Shown: positions 27,604 through 37,579, counted from the first letter of the stretch. The stretch: DNA of 64,000 nucleotides from Schlesneria sp. DSM 10557 (GCF_041860085.1 NZ_CP124747.1:1488001-1552000); one strand, 5' to 3'. Program-made: numbers and translations. Notes: generated by a model not told the origin, from the sequence alone.

Positions 27604-28427
27604 GGCGTCCCTCGTTTCTGAAAAATGCGATCTTCGCGAGAGAATTCGGTAAATGAGTCTGCATAACGTGTGAAGCGCAAACTCTCTTTCGAACCCAATC
27701 CAAGAAATCCTTTGCGGACAAGCGAATCGACAAACAGCCCGATCGTTCGGTTCTGATTCTCCAAATCGAAATAAATCAATACATTACGGCACGAGACAAA
27801 ATGGACTTCTGCAAAAGCGGAGTCAGACACCAGGCTATGATCCGCGAAGACCGTTCGCATCCGCAAAGTCTTATCAAAAATGGCGCCGCGATAATTCGCT
27901 GTGTAATAGTCGGATAACGAGGATTTCCCACCGGACCGCTGATGATTTTCCGTAAATTTGGCGATCCGATCGAGCGAATACACCCCCGCTTCCGCCTGTT
28001 TCAACGCGTTCGGGTTTATATCGGTCGCGTAGAAGATCGTTCTGTCTTCCAAGTCTTCCTCACGGAACAAAATCGCTAAAGAATACAGCTCTTCCCCCGT
28101 ACTGCATCCGGCCACCCATACTTTCAACGAGGGATAGGTCTTCAGGTGGGGTACCACGAGTTCCCTCAACGCCTTGTAGTAAGAGGGATCTCGGAACAGC
28201 TCACTGACCTGAACAGTGAGGTAGGACAACAGTGCCGGTAATACTGACTCATCGTGCAGAACGCGATCCTGCAGTTGAGAGATCGTCGTGCACTCAAAAT
28301 GCTCTTTCGCCTGTTTCATCCTTCGTTTCACGGAGGCCATCGAGTAGCCACGGAAATCGTAGTGGTACTTCCTGAAGACCGCTTCCAGAAGCAGCCGCAC
28401 TTCAATGTCCTCAGTTTTTCCGGTCAC
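27600..28427 (-). CDS. cheR: CheR-type protein-glutamate methyltransferase
   Basis: This 275-residue protein has the small N-terminal helical domain (YHYDFRGYSMASVKRRM) and the SAM-binding domain of CheR. Key parts are VTEL-like VQVSELFRDPSYY, VWVAGCSTGEELYSLAI for SAM binding, FYATDINPNALKQA, and VSCRNVLIYFD. It begins at a GTG at 28427, with GAGGG seven bases upstream and a 20-bp gap after the hybrid kinase gene. CheR uses S-adenosylmethionine to methylate receptor glutamates. With no methyl-accepting protein, CheA or CheW in the window, its substrate may be the CHASE3 kinase or a distant receptor; that is inference. Confidence 0.93.
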   Translation of the reverse strand: MTGKTEDIEVRLLLEAVFRKYHYDFRGYSMASVKRRMKQAKEHFECTTISQLQDRVLHDESVLPALLSYLTVQVSELFRDPSYYKALRELVVPHLKTYPSLKVWVAGCSTGEELYSLAILFREEDLEDRTIFYATDINPNALKQAEAGVYSLDRIAKFTENHQRSGGKSSLSDYYTANYRGAIFDKTLRMRTVFADHSLVSDSAFAEVHFVSCRNVLIYFDLENQNRTIGLFVDSLVRKGFLGLGSKESLRFTRYADSFTEFSREDRIFQKRGTP

Positions 28428-28447
28428 GACACACCCTCGTCGGTTAC

Positions 28448-31400
28448 CTACCAGCGCATCCAGACACGAACAAGCGACAGCAGTTTCTCCACATCAAGAG
28501 GCTTCGACATATAATCGTTGGCCCCTGCGGCCAGGCACCGCTCCTGGTCGTCTGCCATCGCCTTCGCAGTCAACATGATCACGGGTAGCTTTTTCCACTT
28601 TGGATTCTGACGAATTTGCGTCGTTGCGGTAATCCCATCCATTTCGGGCATCATGACATCCATCAGTACCAGGTCGATCGATTTGGAAGGATCCTGGTCA
28701 CATCGTTTGAGGACATCGAGTGCTTCCCGACCATTGCGGGCAATCTCGAGAATCGCGCCACGTGGTTCCAGAATGCTCGTCAATGCGAAGACGTTTCTCA
28801 CATCGTCTTCCACAATCAAGATCCGATGTCCTTCAATCGAGGCGTCTCGGCTTCGGGCTTTCTCCAGCATTCGCTGCTGTTCCGCGGGAAGTTCCGCCAC
28901 GACCTGATGCAAGAACAAAGTGACCTCGTCAAGTAGCCGTTCGGGCGACTTGGCTCCCTTGATGATGATCGATTTCGAGTACTTGCGCAGTTTCTGCTCG
29001 TCTTCAAACGAGATGTCTTCGCCCGTGTAAACGATCACAGGAGGAAAGGAATAAGCATCATGACGACTCAGTGTCTCCAGCAACGAGTACCCCGTTGCAT
29101 CCGGAAGAGTGAGATCGAGGACCATGCAGTCGAACGTTGATTCCTTAAGTTGCTCCAAGCATTCCGCCGCGCTACGGGCACCAACAGTCTCGACGTCCTG
29201 AGTACCCAGTAACTTCCTGAGACTCTCCAGTTGCACCGCGTCATCTTCGACAACAAGAATGCGACGCAATCGCTGAGCCAGCCGTTCTTCTAACTGGCGA
29301 AGGGCACTGGTGAGATCTTCACGCTTGACGGGTTTGAGCATGAAGCCGACAGCCCCCAGTGACATGGCTGTTGTTTCATAGTCATTCCCCGACACCACGT
29401 GGACCGGAATATGGCGCGTCCGGGCATCATGCTTGAGCCGGTCGAGGACCGAAAGCCCCGACTGGTCTGGAAGCCCGACGTCGAGCAGCACCGCACTCGG
29501 CAGATACTGCCGCGCTATCGCGAGACCCTCCTCTGCCGTCGTGGCAATGAGGCACTGGAAATGCAACTCTTTGGCCAGATCATAAAGGATCCGGGAAAAG
29601 TGCTCATCGTCCTCCACAACCAGGATCACACGACTGTCGCCAGTCAAACTTCGCCGGTCGTCATCCACACGACGGTAGTTGGGGGGAACGGGGCTTGAAA
29701 TTGGCGTAAAATGTTCCACGTTAGCGGATGCGGGTCCCTTGTCGATTTCATCAATGGCCTCGACCGAATCGTTAGACGTGCTCCGGGGAGAACGAGCAGG
29801 GATCTGGCTGGGATCGTAAACTTCCGGAAGTACGATCACAAAAGTACTCCCCACACTTGGTTCACTCGTCAATTCAATCTCACCACCAAGCCGCCGGGTT
29901 AACTCTCGTGAAATGGAAAGTCCCAGACCGGTCCCCCCATACTTACGGTTCACTTTACCATCGGCCTGCTGGAACGCTTCAAACACCAGACGCTGCTGGC
30001 GAAGGGGAATGCCAATACCCGTATCCCTGACAGTGAAGGCGATTCGATTGCCGGGAAGAGGACTGGCTTCGCACGCAACCTCCCCCTTTTCAGTAAACTT
30101 CATGGCATTTGAAAGCAGGTTTTTCAGAACCTGCTCTAACCGTTGTCGATCGGTCACCATGGTGGCGGGACACCCCGGCAGAAGTCGCTGCACGAACTTC
30201 AGGCCCTTCTGATCTGCCACCGGTTGAAAGGTCCGCTCCAGGTCGTCCATCAGTTGCTGGATTGAGAAGGTATCGGGATGCATCTCCATGTGGCCCGATT
30301 CGATCTTCGACAGATCGAGAATGTCGTTGATCAGCGTCAGCAGGTCGTTACCGGCAGCCTGGATGGTCGTGGCGTATCGAACCTGTTCGCTTGTCAGATT
30401 CCCGGACTCATTGTCGGCCAGAAGTTTGGAAAGGATCAGCGAGGAATTCAGCGGCGTCCGCAGTTCGTGCGACATGTTCGCCAGGAAATCCGACTTATAC
30501 TGACTGGCCTGCTCCAGTTCCTTGGCACGCTCTTCGAGCGAGGCCTTCGTCCGTACAAGGTCATCTCGCTGAACTTCGAGTAACTGAGCCTGATCTTCCA
30601 ACTGAGTATTCGTCTGTTCCAGCTCTGCCTGCTGCTGTTCCAGTCGGGTTTGTGACTCTTTCAGCGCACGACTTTGTTCTTCCAGTTCTTCATTGGAAAC
30701 CCGCAATTCTTCGCCTTGAACCTGCATCTCCTCGGCCTGCCGCTGCGTCTCTTCGAGCAGATTCTGCAGCCGGATGCGGTCGTTGGCAGTGCGGACCGCG
30801 ATCCCGATAGAGCCCGCTTCCCGTTCCAGCAGTTCTACGAGCGATTCGTCGATCGGAGCGAGAAACCCCAGCTCGATAATCCCATTCACTCTGTTGTCCT
30901 CTTTGACCGGGACAATCAGCAATTGACGGGGTTGAGCACTTCCTAACGACGAGCCAACAGTCAGGTATCCCTTCGGGATGTCCCGCAAAAGGATCATCTT
31001 TCCGTCCTTGACGGCTTGCCCCATTAACCCGTCAGAGAGACCAAACTCTTCAGGAATTGTGGCTGAACTGGGCACGCCGTAGGTCGCGACCTTTCGAAAA
31101 AGATGCCCGTCCTTCGCATAAAACGCGCCCGCCTGAGCATCCATGTACTCCGCCAGGAATGTCAGAATATTTTCCCCCAGTTGTTGCAGTCGGGCTTCGG
31201 CGACCATCACCACACTCAGTCCGATCTGCCCCGCCTGTAACCACTCCTGACGCTGCCGCATCAATAAACTCTTCCTGACCAGATACGTCAGGATCGCAGA
31301 AACGACGACGCCAAAGATGCAGGTGATGAAACCGCTGGTAATAGCTCTGGAATAAGACCGATCCAAGTCCGCCAATCTTTCGTGTCGCCTTTGCCGCTCC

Positions 31401-31921
31401 ACCGACCTCATTTCTGTGATCTCGTTCCGAACCGCATCCATCGCGGCTTTTCCACGGTCGGTGGCGACCACTTCTCGAGCAGCATCAAAACCACTCTCCC
31501 GACGCAGCGCGATTGTCTCTGCGAGTTCGTCGAGCTTGTCGGTGATCCCTGCTTCAAGGAACGCAATTCGCGATCGCTGTTCTGAGCTGTGATTCATCAT
31601 TCGATCCAGGTCGACGAGTCGAGATCGAATGCGCACCACGGCCACCGTGTAGGGTTCCAGGTATTTCTCGTCCCCTGTAATGACGAAACCCCGCTGCCCC
31701 GTTTCTGCATCCGCGGACAAGGCGAGAAGATCCGTCAACCCCATCAACAGCTCATGGGTATCAGCAATCTGCCGAGCGTTACGACTGAGCGCCAATGTGT
31801 TCGTGTAAGAGATAACCCCACTGAAAATGAACAGGATAAGTGCAGCGACCATCCCGAGAATAATAAAAGTCTCAGATCGAAGAGTCAGCGTCGTGGGCGA
31901 AATGCGGCTTTTCTTCATCAA
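28448..31921 (-). CDS. CHASE3-GAF hybrid histidine kinase with three receiver domains
   Basis: The 1,157-residue protein has two membrane segments (about residues 18-40 and 195-215) around a CHASE3 sensor (LSADAETGQRGFVITGDEKY), then a GAF domain at about 240-385, a Gln/Glu-rich coiled coil at 390-480 that should relay signals, HisKA with the active His in FLANMSHELRTPLNSS, an ATP-binding domain, and three receivers whose acceptor Asps lie in VLLDVGLPDQSG, MVLDLTLPDATG and LVLMDVMMPEMDG. It is first of the four-gene operon. The CHASE3 domain faces the periplasm. Multiple receivers imply a branched phosphorelay or local regulation. The upstream 658 bp hold no gene. Confidence 0.95.
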   Translation of the reverse strand: MMKKSRISPTTLTLRSETFIILGMVAALILFIFSGVISYTNTLALSRNARQIADTHELLMGLTDLLALSADAETGQRGFVITGDEKYLEPYTVAVVRIRSRLVDLDRMMNHSSEQRSRIAFLEAGITDKLDELAETIALRRESGFDAAREVVATDRGKAAMDAVRNEITEMRSVERQRRHERLADLDRSYSRAITSGFITCIFGVVVSAILTYLVRKSLLMRQRQEWLQAGQIGLSVVMVAEARLQQLGENILTFLAEYMDAQAGAFYAKDGHLFRKVATYGVPSSATIPEEFGLSDGLMGQAVKDGKMILLRDIPKGYLTVGSSLGSAQPRQLLIVPVKEDNRVNGIIELGFLAPIDESLVELLEREAGSIGIAVRTANDRIRLQNLLEETQRQAEEMQVQGEELRVSNEELEEQSRALKESQTRLEQQQAELEQTNTQLEDQAQLLEVQRDDLVRTKASLEERAKELEQASQYKSDFLANMSHELRTPLNSSLILSKLLADNESGNLTSEQVRYATTIQAAGNDLLTLINDILDLSKIESGHMEMHPDTFSIQQLMDDLERTFQPVADQKGLKFVQRLLPGCPATMVTDRQRLEQVLKNLLSNAMKFTEKGEVACEASPLPGNRIAFTVRDTGIGIPLRQQRLVFEAFQQADGKVNRKYGGTGLGLSISRELTRRLGGEIELTSEPSVGSTFVIVLPEVYDPSQIPARSPRSTSNDSVEAIDEIDKGPASANVEHFTPISSPVPPNYRRVDDDRRSLTGDSRVILVVEDDEHFSRILYDLAKELHFQCLIATTAEEGLAIARQYLPSAVLLDVGLPDQSGLSVLDRLKHDARTRHIPVHVVSGNDYETTAMSLGAVGFMLKPVKREDLTSALRQLEERLAQRLRRILVVEDDAVQLESLRKLLGTQDVETVGARSAAECLEQLKESTFDCMVLDLTLPDATGYSLLETLSRHDAYSFPPVIVYTGEDISFEDEQKLRKYSKSIIIKGAKSPERLLDEVTLFLHQVVAELPAEQQRMLEKARSRDASIEGHRILIVEDDVRNVFALTSILEPRGAILEIARNGREALDVLKRCDQDPSKSIDLVLMDVMMPEMDGITATTQIRQNPKWKKLPVIMLTAKAMADDQERCLAAGANDYMSKPLDVEKLLSLVRVWMRW

Positions 31922-32579
31922 GCAAGTTCACATTCTGAGGTCGGCAAAAAACAGGGAGAGGAAACAGTACAACGATCACCGGTTATCAGACAACCTGGTC
32001 AAGAATAGACCACAGTGAAGCCCGATCGTCCCAATCGACCAGTGAGCCACTTATATCTAGACACTCGATAGTCCACCGTCGGATCCAGCCGCGACGCGAG
32101 GCACTCTGCATTTTTTATACCAAAGATCATGGCTATCAGGAGTACCAAGAGAACACCTTGGAGGCAGATTTCCAAGCAGTGAGACGGACCAACAAAATTC
32201 TCCTCAAGCGTGCGACTTCGCAACCCACGCTGAACTCGGCGCGAGCAGACGTGACATGGAATCTTGCTGGCGCAAATTCGTGGTGGTCCACGCGACGTCT
32301 CCGCACATGCGTTCCAGGCAGCAGGGCGGTGCAACCACCTTTGTCCATCTGCACTGAAGTCAAGCATTGGTTTCGCTGCTTCCCGCTGGCTCCGGTCAGA
32401 GAAGCAGCCCTCTCAAGCCAGTTCCGTCTTCTCAAATATCAAAGTCGGTCCGGCAGCGACCCAACTGTCTTGTCGAGGCTGTTGCGTTCTACCTCTGCAT
32501 CTGCCGCTACAGGATTTAACCACCTGAAATCGATCGCTAGAATGCCCTGCACGAAAAGCCCTAAGCTGAAAGTCAGTTC
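31922..32579. other. Divergent intergenic region, no gene recognised
   Basis: About 660 bp between the leftward kinase operon and the rightward DUF493 gene. Short frames are present on both strands, but none has family-like residues or a good ribosome site. The region should contain the promoter of the signalling operon; no clear consensus was identified. Confidence 0.4.
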
Positions 32580-32864
32580 ATGAATCCGCATCCCCCTCAA
32601 GAACTCCTCGAACAAACCCACTCTTTCCCCGGACGATTCGTTTTTAAAGCGATTGGACGTCCAGCAGATGATTTTGCTTCCCGCGTGGTCGCCGTTGTAC
32701 GGCTGACTCTGGAACTCGATTTCGATCCTCCTTATGAACTGAAGGAGACCGCTGCGGGACGACATGTCTCGGTGACCGTCGAACCCCAGGTTGAAACATC
32801 GCAACAAGTGATCGATATCTACAGCGCCATTCGAAATCTCGAGGGTCTGGTCATGCTGTTGTAA
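32580..32864 (+). CDS. DUF493 (YbeD-like) protein
   Basis: The 94-residue length and sequence fit the DUF493/YbeD family: FPGRFVFKAIGRPADDFASRVVAVV at the start, a central SVTVEPQVETSQQVIDIY, and IRNLEGLVMLL at the end, with the alternating strand-helix pattern of its ACT-like fold. In E. coli, YbeD is a small cytoplasmic protein of unclear function near lipoate genes; no such genes are seen here. A CobW GTPase gene converges on it. Confidence 0.85.
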   Translation: MNPHPPQELLEQTHSFPGRFVFKAIGRPADDFASRVVAVVRLTLELDFDPPYELKETAAGRHVSVTVEPQVETSQQVIDIYSAIRNLEGLVMLL

Positions 32865-33088
32865 CCTGCGCCCATGCACGTTGCGGTAGATCTCCGAACA
32901 ATCAGACTGCAACTTCGGAGCATTACTTCAGGCGTGCGCGCAGAGGTCTGGTGCGGCGGCTTGCACCATCATCGCCGACCCCACGATCGGGCGATACGGT
33001 GTCAAAGGTGACGCGGTGAGGAGAAGTCGCCCCGAACCAGTTTGAGCGAGCGAAGCGTCATCCGCAGAGTTGGACGTGCACCTTCGCG

Positions 33089-34141
33089 TTAGCGAGTCTT
33101 CAGACACTGCAGCAGCAGGACTTCGAATTCGTTCCAGTCGAAATCGGGCTGGTCCAGAATGACCTCCAGTCGACTGTCTCGGCGATAGGGAATCGACTCG
33201 TACGTCAGTTCCCCACCAACACGATTGTAGAGAATCCATTCACTCCCGACGTTGAACACGCCCTTCAAGCGGTGAACATCGAGGCTGCCGCTAAAGAGTT
33301 CGAACAGGCTGATCTGACGGAACGTGTCCAGCGGTGAAAAGATCCACCCGCATGCCGCACGATCGCTCTGTCGACTCTCTTTTCGTACGGGATGCCCGGG
33401 GAGCAGCATCGAAATCAGCGGACGATCACCAACCCGAACTGTCTCACTCGCGCTGGTTGTGGTCACGTCAGGTTCAGGACGCGCAGGATGAGCATCCGGA
33501 AACAACGCGGTCCGCTCTGGAGAGATATCCGTATCTAGCAGCGATCGATCGATCCGGCCCCCAGTCGTCGTCAGAACCTGAGCCTTGGGTGGAAACAGTC
33601 CATTCAAGAAGGTGAGAAATTCACGAAGTCGATCAGGGGAGGTGCGATCGAGTTTGTTCACGACGACGACGTCCGCCATGTGAAGCTGATCCTGAAAGAC
33701 GTTCACATTCGTGACGGCGGGATTGGCATAGTCAGCCGGATCCGCGAGACAGATCGTGGCTCGCAGATCGACAATCCCGCGGAACCAGGGTCCGCGCAGA
33801 GTGTCGAGAACCTTCGCAGGATGCCCCAGTCCAGTGGGTTCAATCACAACGCGATCAGGATTCGTCTGACGGATCAGTTCCATCAACGAGAATTCGATCG
33901 GCGAATCAGACGAGCAGCAAAAGCACCCGCCGGCAATCTCAGTGACGGCAACGTTGTCCGAACCCGCCGATTCAATCAATGCCCCGTCGATACCGACTTC
34001 ACCAAACTCATTGACCAGAACGGCCCAACGCTCTCCCGCAGGCTTCTGACTGATCAGGTGTCGGATCGCGCTCGTCTTTCCCACCCCCAGAAAGCCCGTG
34101 ATCAGGTTTGTCGGAATCCGCTTTCGGTCGGTCATAAACAT
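33089..34141 (-). CDS. CobW/G3E-family GTPase (metal chaperone-like)
   Basis: The G3E GTPase signatures are present: Walker A in LITGFLGVGKTSAI, the metal-binding CXCC-type motif in EIAGGCFCCSSDSP, EPTGLGHPAKVLD as switch element, and VVVNKLDRTSPD for guanine recognition. A CobW C-terminal domain follows (WIFSPLDTFRQISLFELFSG, then VFNVGSEWILYNRV). Length is usual. I use the ATG at 34141; the frame extends to 34204, but that would overlap the upstream ubiE gene. These proteins deliver zinc, cobalt or other metals to target enzymes using GTP. No histidine-rich tail points to a particular metal. Confidence 0.9.
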   Translation of the reverse strand: MFMTDRKRIPTNLITGFLGVGKTSAIRHLISQKPAGERWAVLVNEFGEVGIDGALIESAGSDNVAVTEIAGGCFCCSSDSPIEFSLMELIRQTNPDRVVIEPTGLGHPAKVLDTLRGPWFRGIVDLRATICLADPADYANPAVTNVNVFQDQLHMADVVVVNKLDRTSPDRLREFLTFLNGLFPPKAQVLTTTGGRIDRSLLDTDISPERTALFPDAHPARPEPDVTTTSASETVRVGDRPLISMLLPGHPVRKESRQSDRAACGWIFSPLDTFRQISLFELFSGSLDVHRLKGVFNVGSEWILYNRVGGELTYESIPYRRDSRLEVILDQPDFDWNEFEVLLLQCLKTR

Positions 34142-34163
34142 CGGCAATCGCAATGAGAAGAAA

Positions 34164-34904
34164 TTATTGAGGTTTCTCACCAACATACAGGGTGGCAATG
34201 CCAAACGTTAGTGGCGTGAACGTCACCTTGGTCAGCCCGCACGACTCCAGTTTGTCTGCCAGTTCCTTTCCGTAAGGGAACTCAGAAACCGACGCAGGCA
34301 GATACTCATACGCCGACTGCTTGTTTTTTGCGAACAGCTGGCCAATCCGCGGCAAAACGTGTTTGAAGTAGTTGCGGTATACGAAGTTGAACATCGGGTT
34401 CGTCGGCATCGAGAATTCCAGGATGGCAACCCGTCCACCCGGTTGGCAAACGCGGGTCATTTCCCGAATCCCCACTTCCGTGTTCGTCACATTTCTGAGA
34501 CCGAACGCCACCGAAACAATTTGAAACTGATTATCTTCGAATGGAAGCTGCTGTGTGTCGGCTTCGCGGAACGTCAAACTCGCCGCTCCTTCCGCGATCT
34601 GCTTTCCAAACTGGCGATCCCGTTTCCCTTCCGCGATCTTCAGCATTTCCGGAGTAAAGTCCGTTGCCATCACCGGGATTTTCCCTCGACCGGCTTTCCA
34701 GTAAGCCAGAGCCAGGTCGCCCGTTCCCGTGCAGACATCCAGAATCGGCGCGGTCCCGGAAGGGGCCACCTTACGGATCGTCTGAGCACGCCAGTAGTAA
34801 TCCACGCCTCCGGAAAGCACGTGATTCATGAGGTCGTATCGGCCCGAAATCTCGCCAAACATCTGACGGACGCGGGCTTCCGATTTATCAACAGTCGCAG
34901 ACAT
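34164..34904 (-). CDS. ubiE: Demethylmenaquinone/ubiquinone C-methyltransferase
   Basis: The 246-residue protein matches UbiE/MenG along its length: FGEISGRYDLMNHVLSGGVDYYWR at the start, the SAM site DVCTGTGDLALAYW, VSVAFGLRNVTN, and GRVAILEFSMPTNP, ending with PLTFGIATLYVGEKP. It methylates the quinone ring, using S-adenosylmethionine, in the last step of menaquinone or ubiquinone synthesis. Planctomycetes use menaquinone, so MenG is the likely role. The UbiD-family gene upstream on the same strand supports a quinone context. Confidence 0.93.
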   Translation of the reverse strand: MSATVDKSEARVRQMFGEISGRYDLMNHVLSGGVDYYWRAQTIRKVAPSGTAPILDVCTGTGDLALAYWKAGRGKIPVMATDFTPEMLKIAEGKRDRQFGKQIAEGAASLTFREADTQQLPFEDNQFQIVSVAFGLRNVTNTEVGIREMTRVCQPGGRVAILEFSMPTNPMFNFVYRNYFKHVLPRIGQLFAKNKQSAYEYLPASVSEFPYGKELADKLESCGLTKVTFTPLTFGIATLYVGEKPQ

Positions 34905-35069
34905 ATTTTACTTCAGCTGGTAGTGTAATTTTTCAATTGCAATGTCGCGGAATGGCGGAACGGCTCTCCCATCCAAAGGAGAGTGCCCACATCAATTACA
35001 AACCTGGCCAGACCTGTCCTCAGTGGGACCCAAACGCCTGATCTTAAGTTTGCAGTCAATGTGACAGCA

Positions 35070-36518
35070 TCAATCCGCCAATCCATATTCGGCCCAACGC
35101 TCCGTAACGCGAGCCATCATTTCGTCCGAAGCCTGCAGCGTCTCGGGCCACGGTCGCTCTGACTCTCTCGAACTCTTGCGAGTCGCATCGATTCCGACCC
35201 GACTGGCAAGCGACTCCGTCAGTGGAGTGTAGTCATCATCTCGCGCCAAACCATCTGAGAAGAGAAAATCTCGACTCGGACACGTATTTGTTCCCACTGT
35301 AAACCAGACGGCCGCCTCGTTCTGGACGTCAACGTCTTCGTCGACAATGACAATCATCTTGGTCTGCCCCAGTTCTTCGAGTCCCCACAGGGAATGAAGG
35401 ATCCGCCGTGCCTGGAATTCAACCGTCTTGCGAATGCGGACAAACAGGATGTTTCGGCCCGCCGCTGAAAATGGCTGGTGCAGATCCATCACTTCCGGCA
35501 ACAGGCGTTTGACCATCGAGAGCTGAATTCGCTCGCGAGCAGCGGTGATCCAGCTCTCTTCGCTCGGGGGCAATCCGACCACCGTCGCGGGAAACACAGG
35601 ATTGGCGCGATGCGTAATCGCGGTCAGTTGGATCAGCGGCAGTTCTCGAGAAACGTACGAACCATTTCCCCGGGCGACGGTTCGCGCTCGGGACGTCCTT
35701 GAATTCGCCGCGTCAATGTACCCTTCGAGGATAAATTCGGATCCTGCCGGAACTTCGATTTCATTCGTCCGGCAGCGAACCAGTTCCAAACTGGCGCCGC
35801 GAAGTTGTCCGACAAACCCGCGCACATCCCCAACCCAGGGAAGTCCCGTTGCCACGCAGAGCAGGGGGTCGCCTCCCAAACTGATCGAGACCGGAAGATT
35901 TTGTCCAGAGCTGATGGCGGCGTGGATAATGTCTCGCTGAACCGGATGTTCGTCATACCAGCCCAGTTCACTTTGTCCTGCCACAACGAGCGGCGACTGG
36001 AAAAGATGGAGCTTGCGTGTTTGCGGGTGAACCACGGCCAGCTGCCCGGACGTAATGACAGGATCCAGTTCCCCTTTCCAGTTTCGGGGTATGGGCAGAT
36101 CCCACAGGTTTACGTCACGCCCGACACGGACCACCTGCTGGCACGCTGCGGTCTTGACCAGCTTCGGCGCAAATTGTCCCATCGATCCCCGTGACGGGAC
36201 CAGCTTGAGCGAGTCGAGCCAGCTTGCCGGCTGAGCCAGTTCCAGGCGTCGTTCGACCTCGCCGCAAACCTCGGTCAGGTCCGATACCCCCAGACACAGG
36301 CAGATTCGTCGACGACTTCCCAGCAGGTTTGTCACGACAGGAATCGTGCTATTCTTTACATTCTCGAAGAACAGGGCTGGACCGCTGGGAGTCGCCTTTG
36401 TCGCGCGATCGGTGATCGCAGCAATTTCGATGGAGGAATCAACCAGCGCAGAGACGCGGACAAGCTCATTGTTGTCCTGCAGCAATGCGAGGAAATCGGC
36501 CAAAGAGGCATGCGACAT
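35070..36518 (-). CDS. UbiD-family decarboxylase
   Basis: The 482-residue protein has UbiD-type landmarks: ALFFENVKNSTIPVVTNLLG near the N-terminus, PRNWKGELDPVITSGQ and WYDEHPVQRDII in the middle, and EELGQTKMIVIVDEDVDV towards the C-terminus. UbiD enzymes use prenylated FMN to decarboxylate aromatic or unsaturated acids. Next to ubiE, the likely step is decarboxylation in menaquinone synthesis, probably the futalosine route in which a UbiD-like enzyme acts; the branch cannot be proved from this window. No UbiX-like flavin prenyltransferase is encoded nearby. It is divergent from the DUF455 gene. Confidence 0.88.
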   Translation of the reverse strand: MSHASLADFLALLQDNNELVRVSALVDSSIEIAAITDRATKATPSGPALFFENVKNSTIPVVTNLLGSRRRICLCLGVSDLTEVCGEVERRLELAQPASWLDSLKLVPSRGSMGQFAPKLVKTAACQQVVRVGRDVNLWDLPIPRNWKGELDPVITSGQLAVVHPQTRKLHLFQSPLVVAGQSELGWYDEHPVQRDIIHAAISSGQNLPVSISLGGDPLLCVATGLPWVGDVRGFVGQLRGASLELVRCRTNEIEVPAGSEFILEGYIDAANSRTSRARTVARGNGSYVSRELPLIQLTAITHRANPVFPATVVGLPPSEESWITAARERIQLSMVKRLLPEVMDLHQPFSAAGRNILFVRIRKTVEFQARRILHSLWGLEELGQTKMIVIVDEDVDVQNEAAVWFTVGTNTCPSRDFLFSDGLARDDDYTPLTESLASRVGIDATRKSSRESERPWPETLQASDEMMARVTERWAEYGLAD

Positions 36519-36670
36519 AATCGTCCAACATCTTCAGGAATGGCAACATTCCCTTCCAGGGTCGTTCACGATCTGGCTCAAGGTCGTCACGATCAGCGAG
36601 CCAGGATTCTGATACAGTCAATTGGTGTGGGCACTGAACGCGACCGCCCGCAGATACTAGGAAAACGAGC

Positions 36671-37489
36671 ATGGAATTACGAGCATTTGCTGAACGAGTT
36701 CTCCTGAGCGACTCGCTGGAAGTCAAAATTCAACGCATGAGCGAAACTTTGACGGACGAGAATCCGGGGCCATCCGTCCGCCTTGCCGAGCCTGTTCGCC
36801 CCGCCAATCTGCAGTTTGCCCCGCGACGGGCCGCACCGTCGATGCCGCATCCGTCGAACTTTTCAGACCCCCGAAAACGGGCGATCGCTCATCACATCCT
36901 CGCCAACCACGAGCTGCAGGCTCTGGAAGTCATGGCCTGGGTCCTGCTCGCCTTCCCGGATGCCCCGACGGAATTTCGAATGGGACTCGCCGAAGTCATG
37001 GCCGACGAGCAGCGGCATACACGCATGCACGCAGATCAGGCCGCAGACCTGGGTGTGCAGTTCGGCGATCTGCCGGTCAACTGCTACATCTGGAAGAAGG
37101 CCCAGGATTTTCAGTCGGTGCTCGACTATCTCGCCGGCATCCCCCTCACCTTCGAGGGACGCAATCTGGATCACACGCTCGAATTTGAAGAATACTTCGC
37201 TGCCGCAGGTGATTCACGCAGCGCCGCGATCATGAAGGCGATCCACAAGGATGAAATTCATCACGTTGCCTTCGGCCTGAAATGGCTGAGGATTCTCAAA
37301 CCTGCTGCGCAAAGCGAATGGGATGCCTACGTCGAACACCTGCATTGGCCGCTTCGCCCCGAGAAATCGGTGGGAGACATCTTCCACGAGGCCCCCCGAA
37401 TTGCGGCAGGTATGTCCCGTGAATTCATCGAGCGCCTTCAGGCACCGGAACCGAATGAAGGATCGTCGACCGAGCCTGCGGGCCGCTGA
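36671..37489 (+). CDS. DUF455 ferritin-like protein
   Basis: The N-terminal LRAFAERVLLSDSLEVKI-like stretch and the ferritin-like helices fit DUF455. Likely metal ligands are the Glu and His residues in HHILANHELQALEVMAW, EVMADEQRHTRMH, LEFEEYFAA and IHKDEIHHVAFG, which match the paired E/EXXH pattern of diiron four-helix bundles. AGGA lies eight bases before the ATG at 36671. Members are suspected diiron oxygenases or oxidases, related to MiaE-type hydroxylases, but no substrate is established. It stands alone and is divergent from the UbiD-family gene. Confidence 0.85.
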   Translation: MELRAFAERVLLSDSLEVKIQRMSETLTDENPGPSVRLAEPVRPANLQFAPRRAAPSMPHPSNFSDPRKRAIAHHILANHELQALEVMAWVLLAFPDAPTEFRMGLAEVMADEQRHTRMHADQAADLGVQFGDLPVNCYIWKKAQDFQSVLDYLAGIPLTFEGRNLDHTLEFEEYFAAAGDSRSAAIMKAIHKDEIHHVAFGLKWLRILKPAAQSEWDAYVEHLHWPLRPEKSVGDIFHEAPRIAAGMSREFIERLQAPEPNEGSSTEPAGR

Positions 37490-37579
37490 GCACAACAACG
37501 GATTACTGCGAAATTGAGTACGTGAAGCGTTCTGATCGGCGACATCCAAGTCCGCTCAAGAAACGTCCACCCGTACATG

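Noticed and set aside
31999-32583. Frames on both strands upstream of the DUF493 gene
   Set aside because: The two strands give competing frames of similar length with no family signature, as expected for non-coding sequence.
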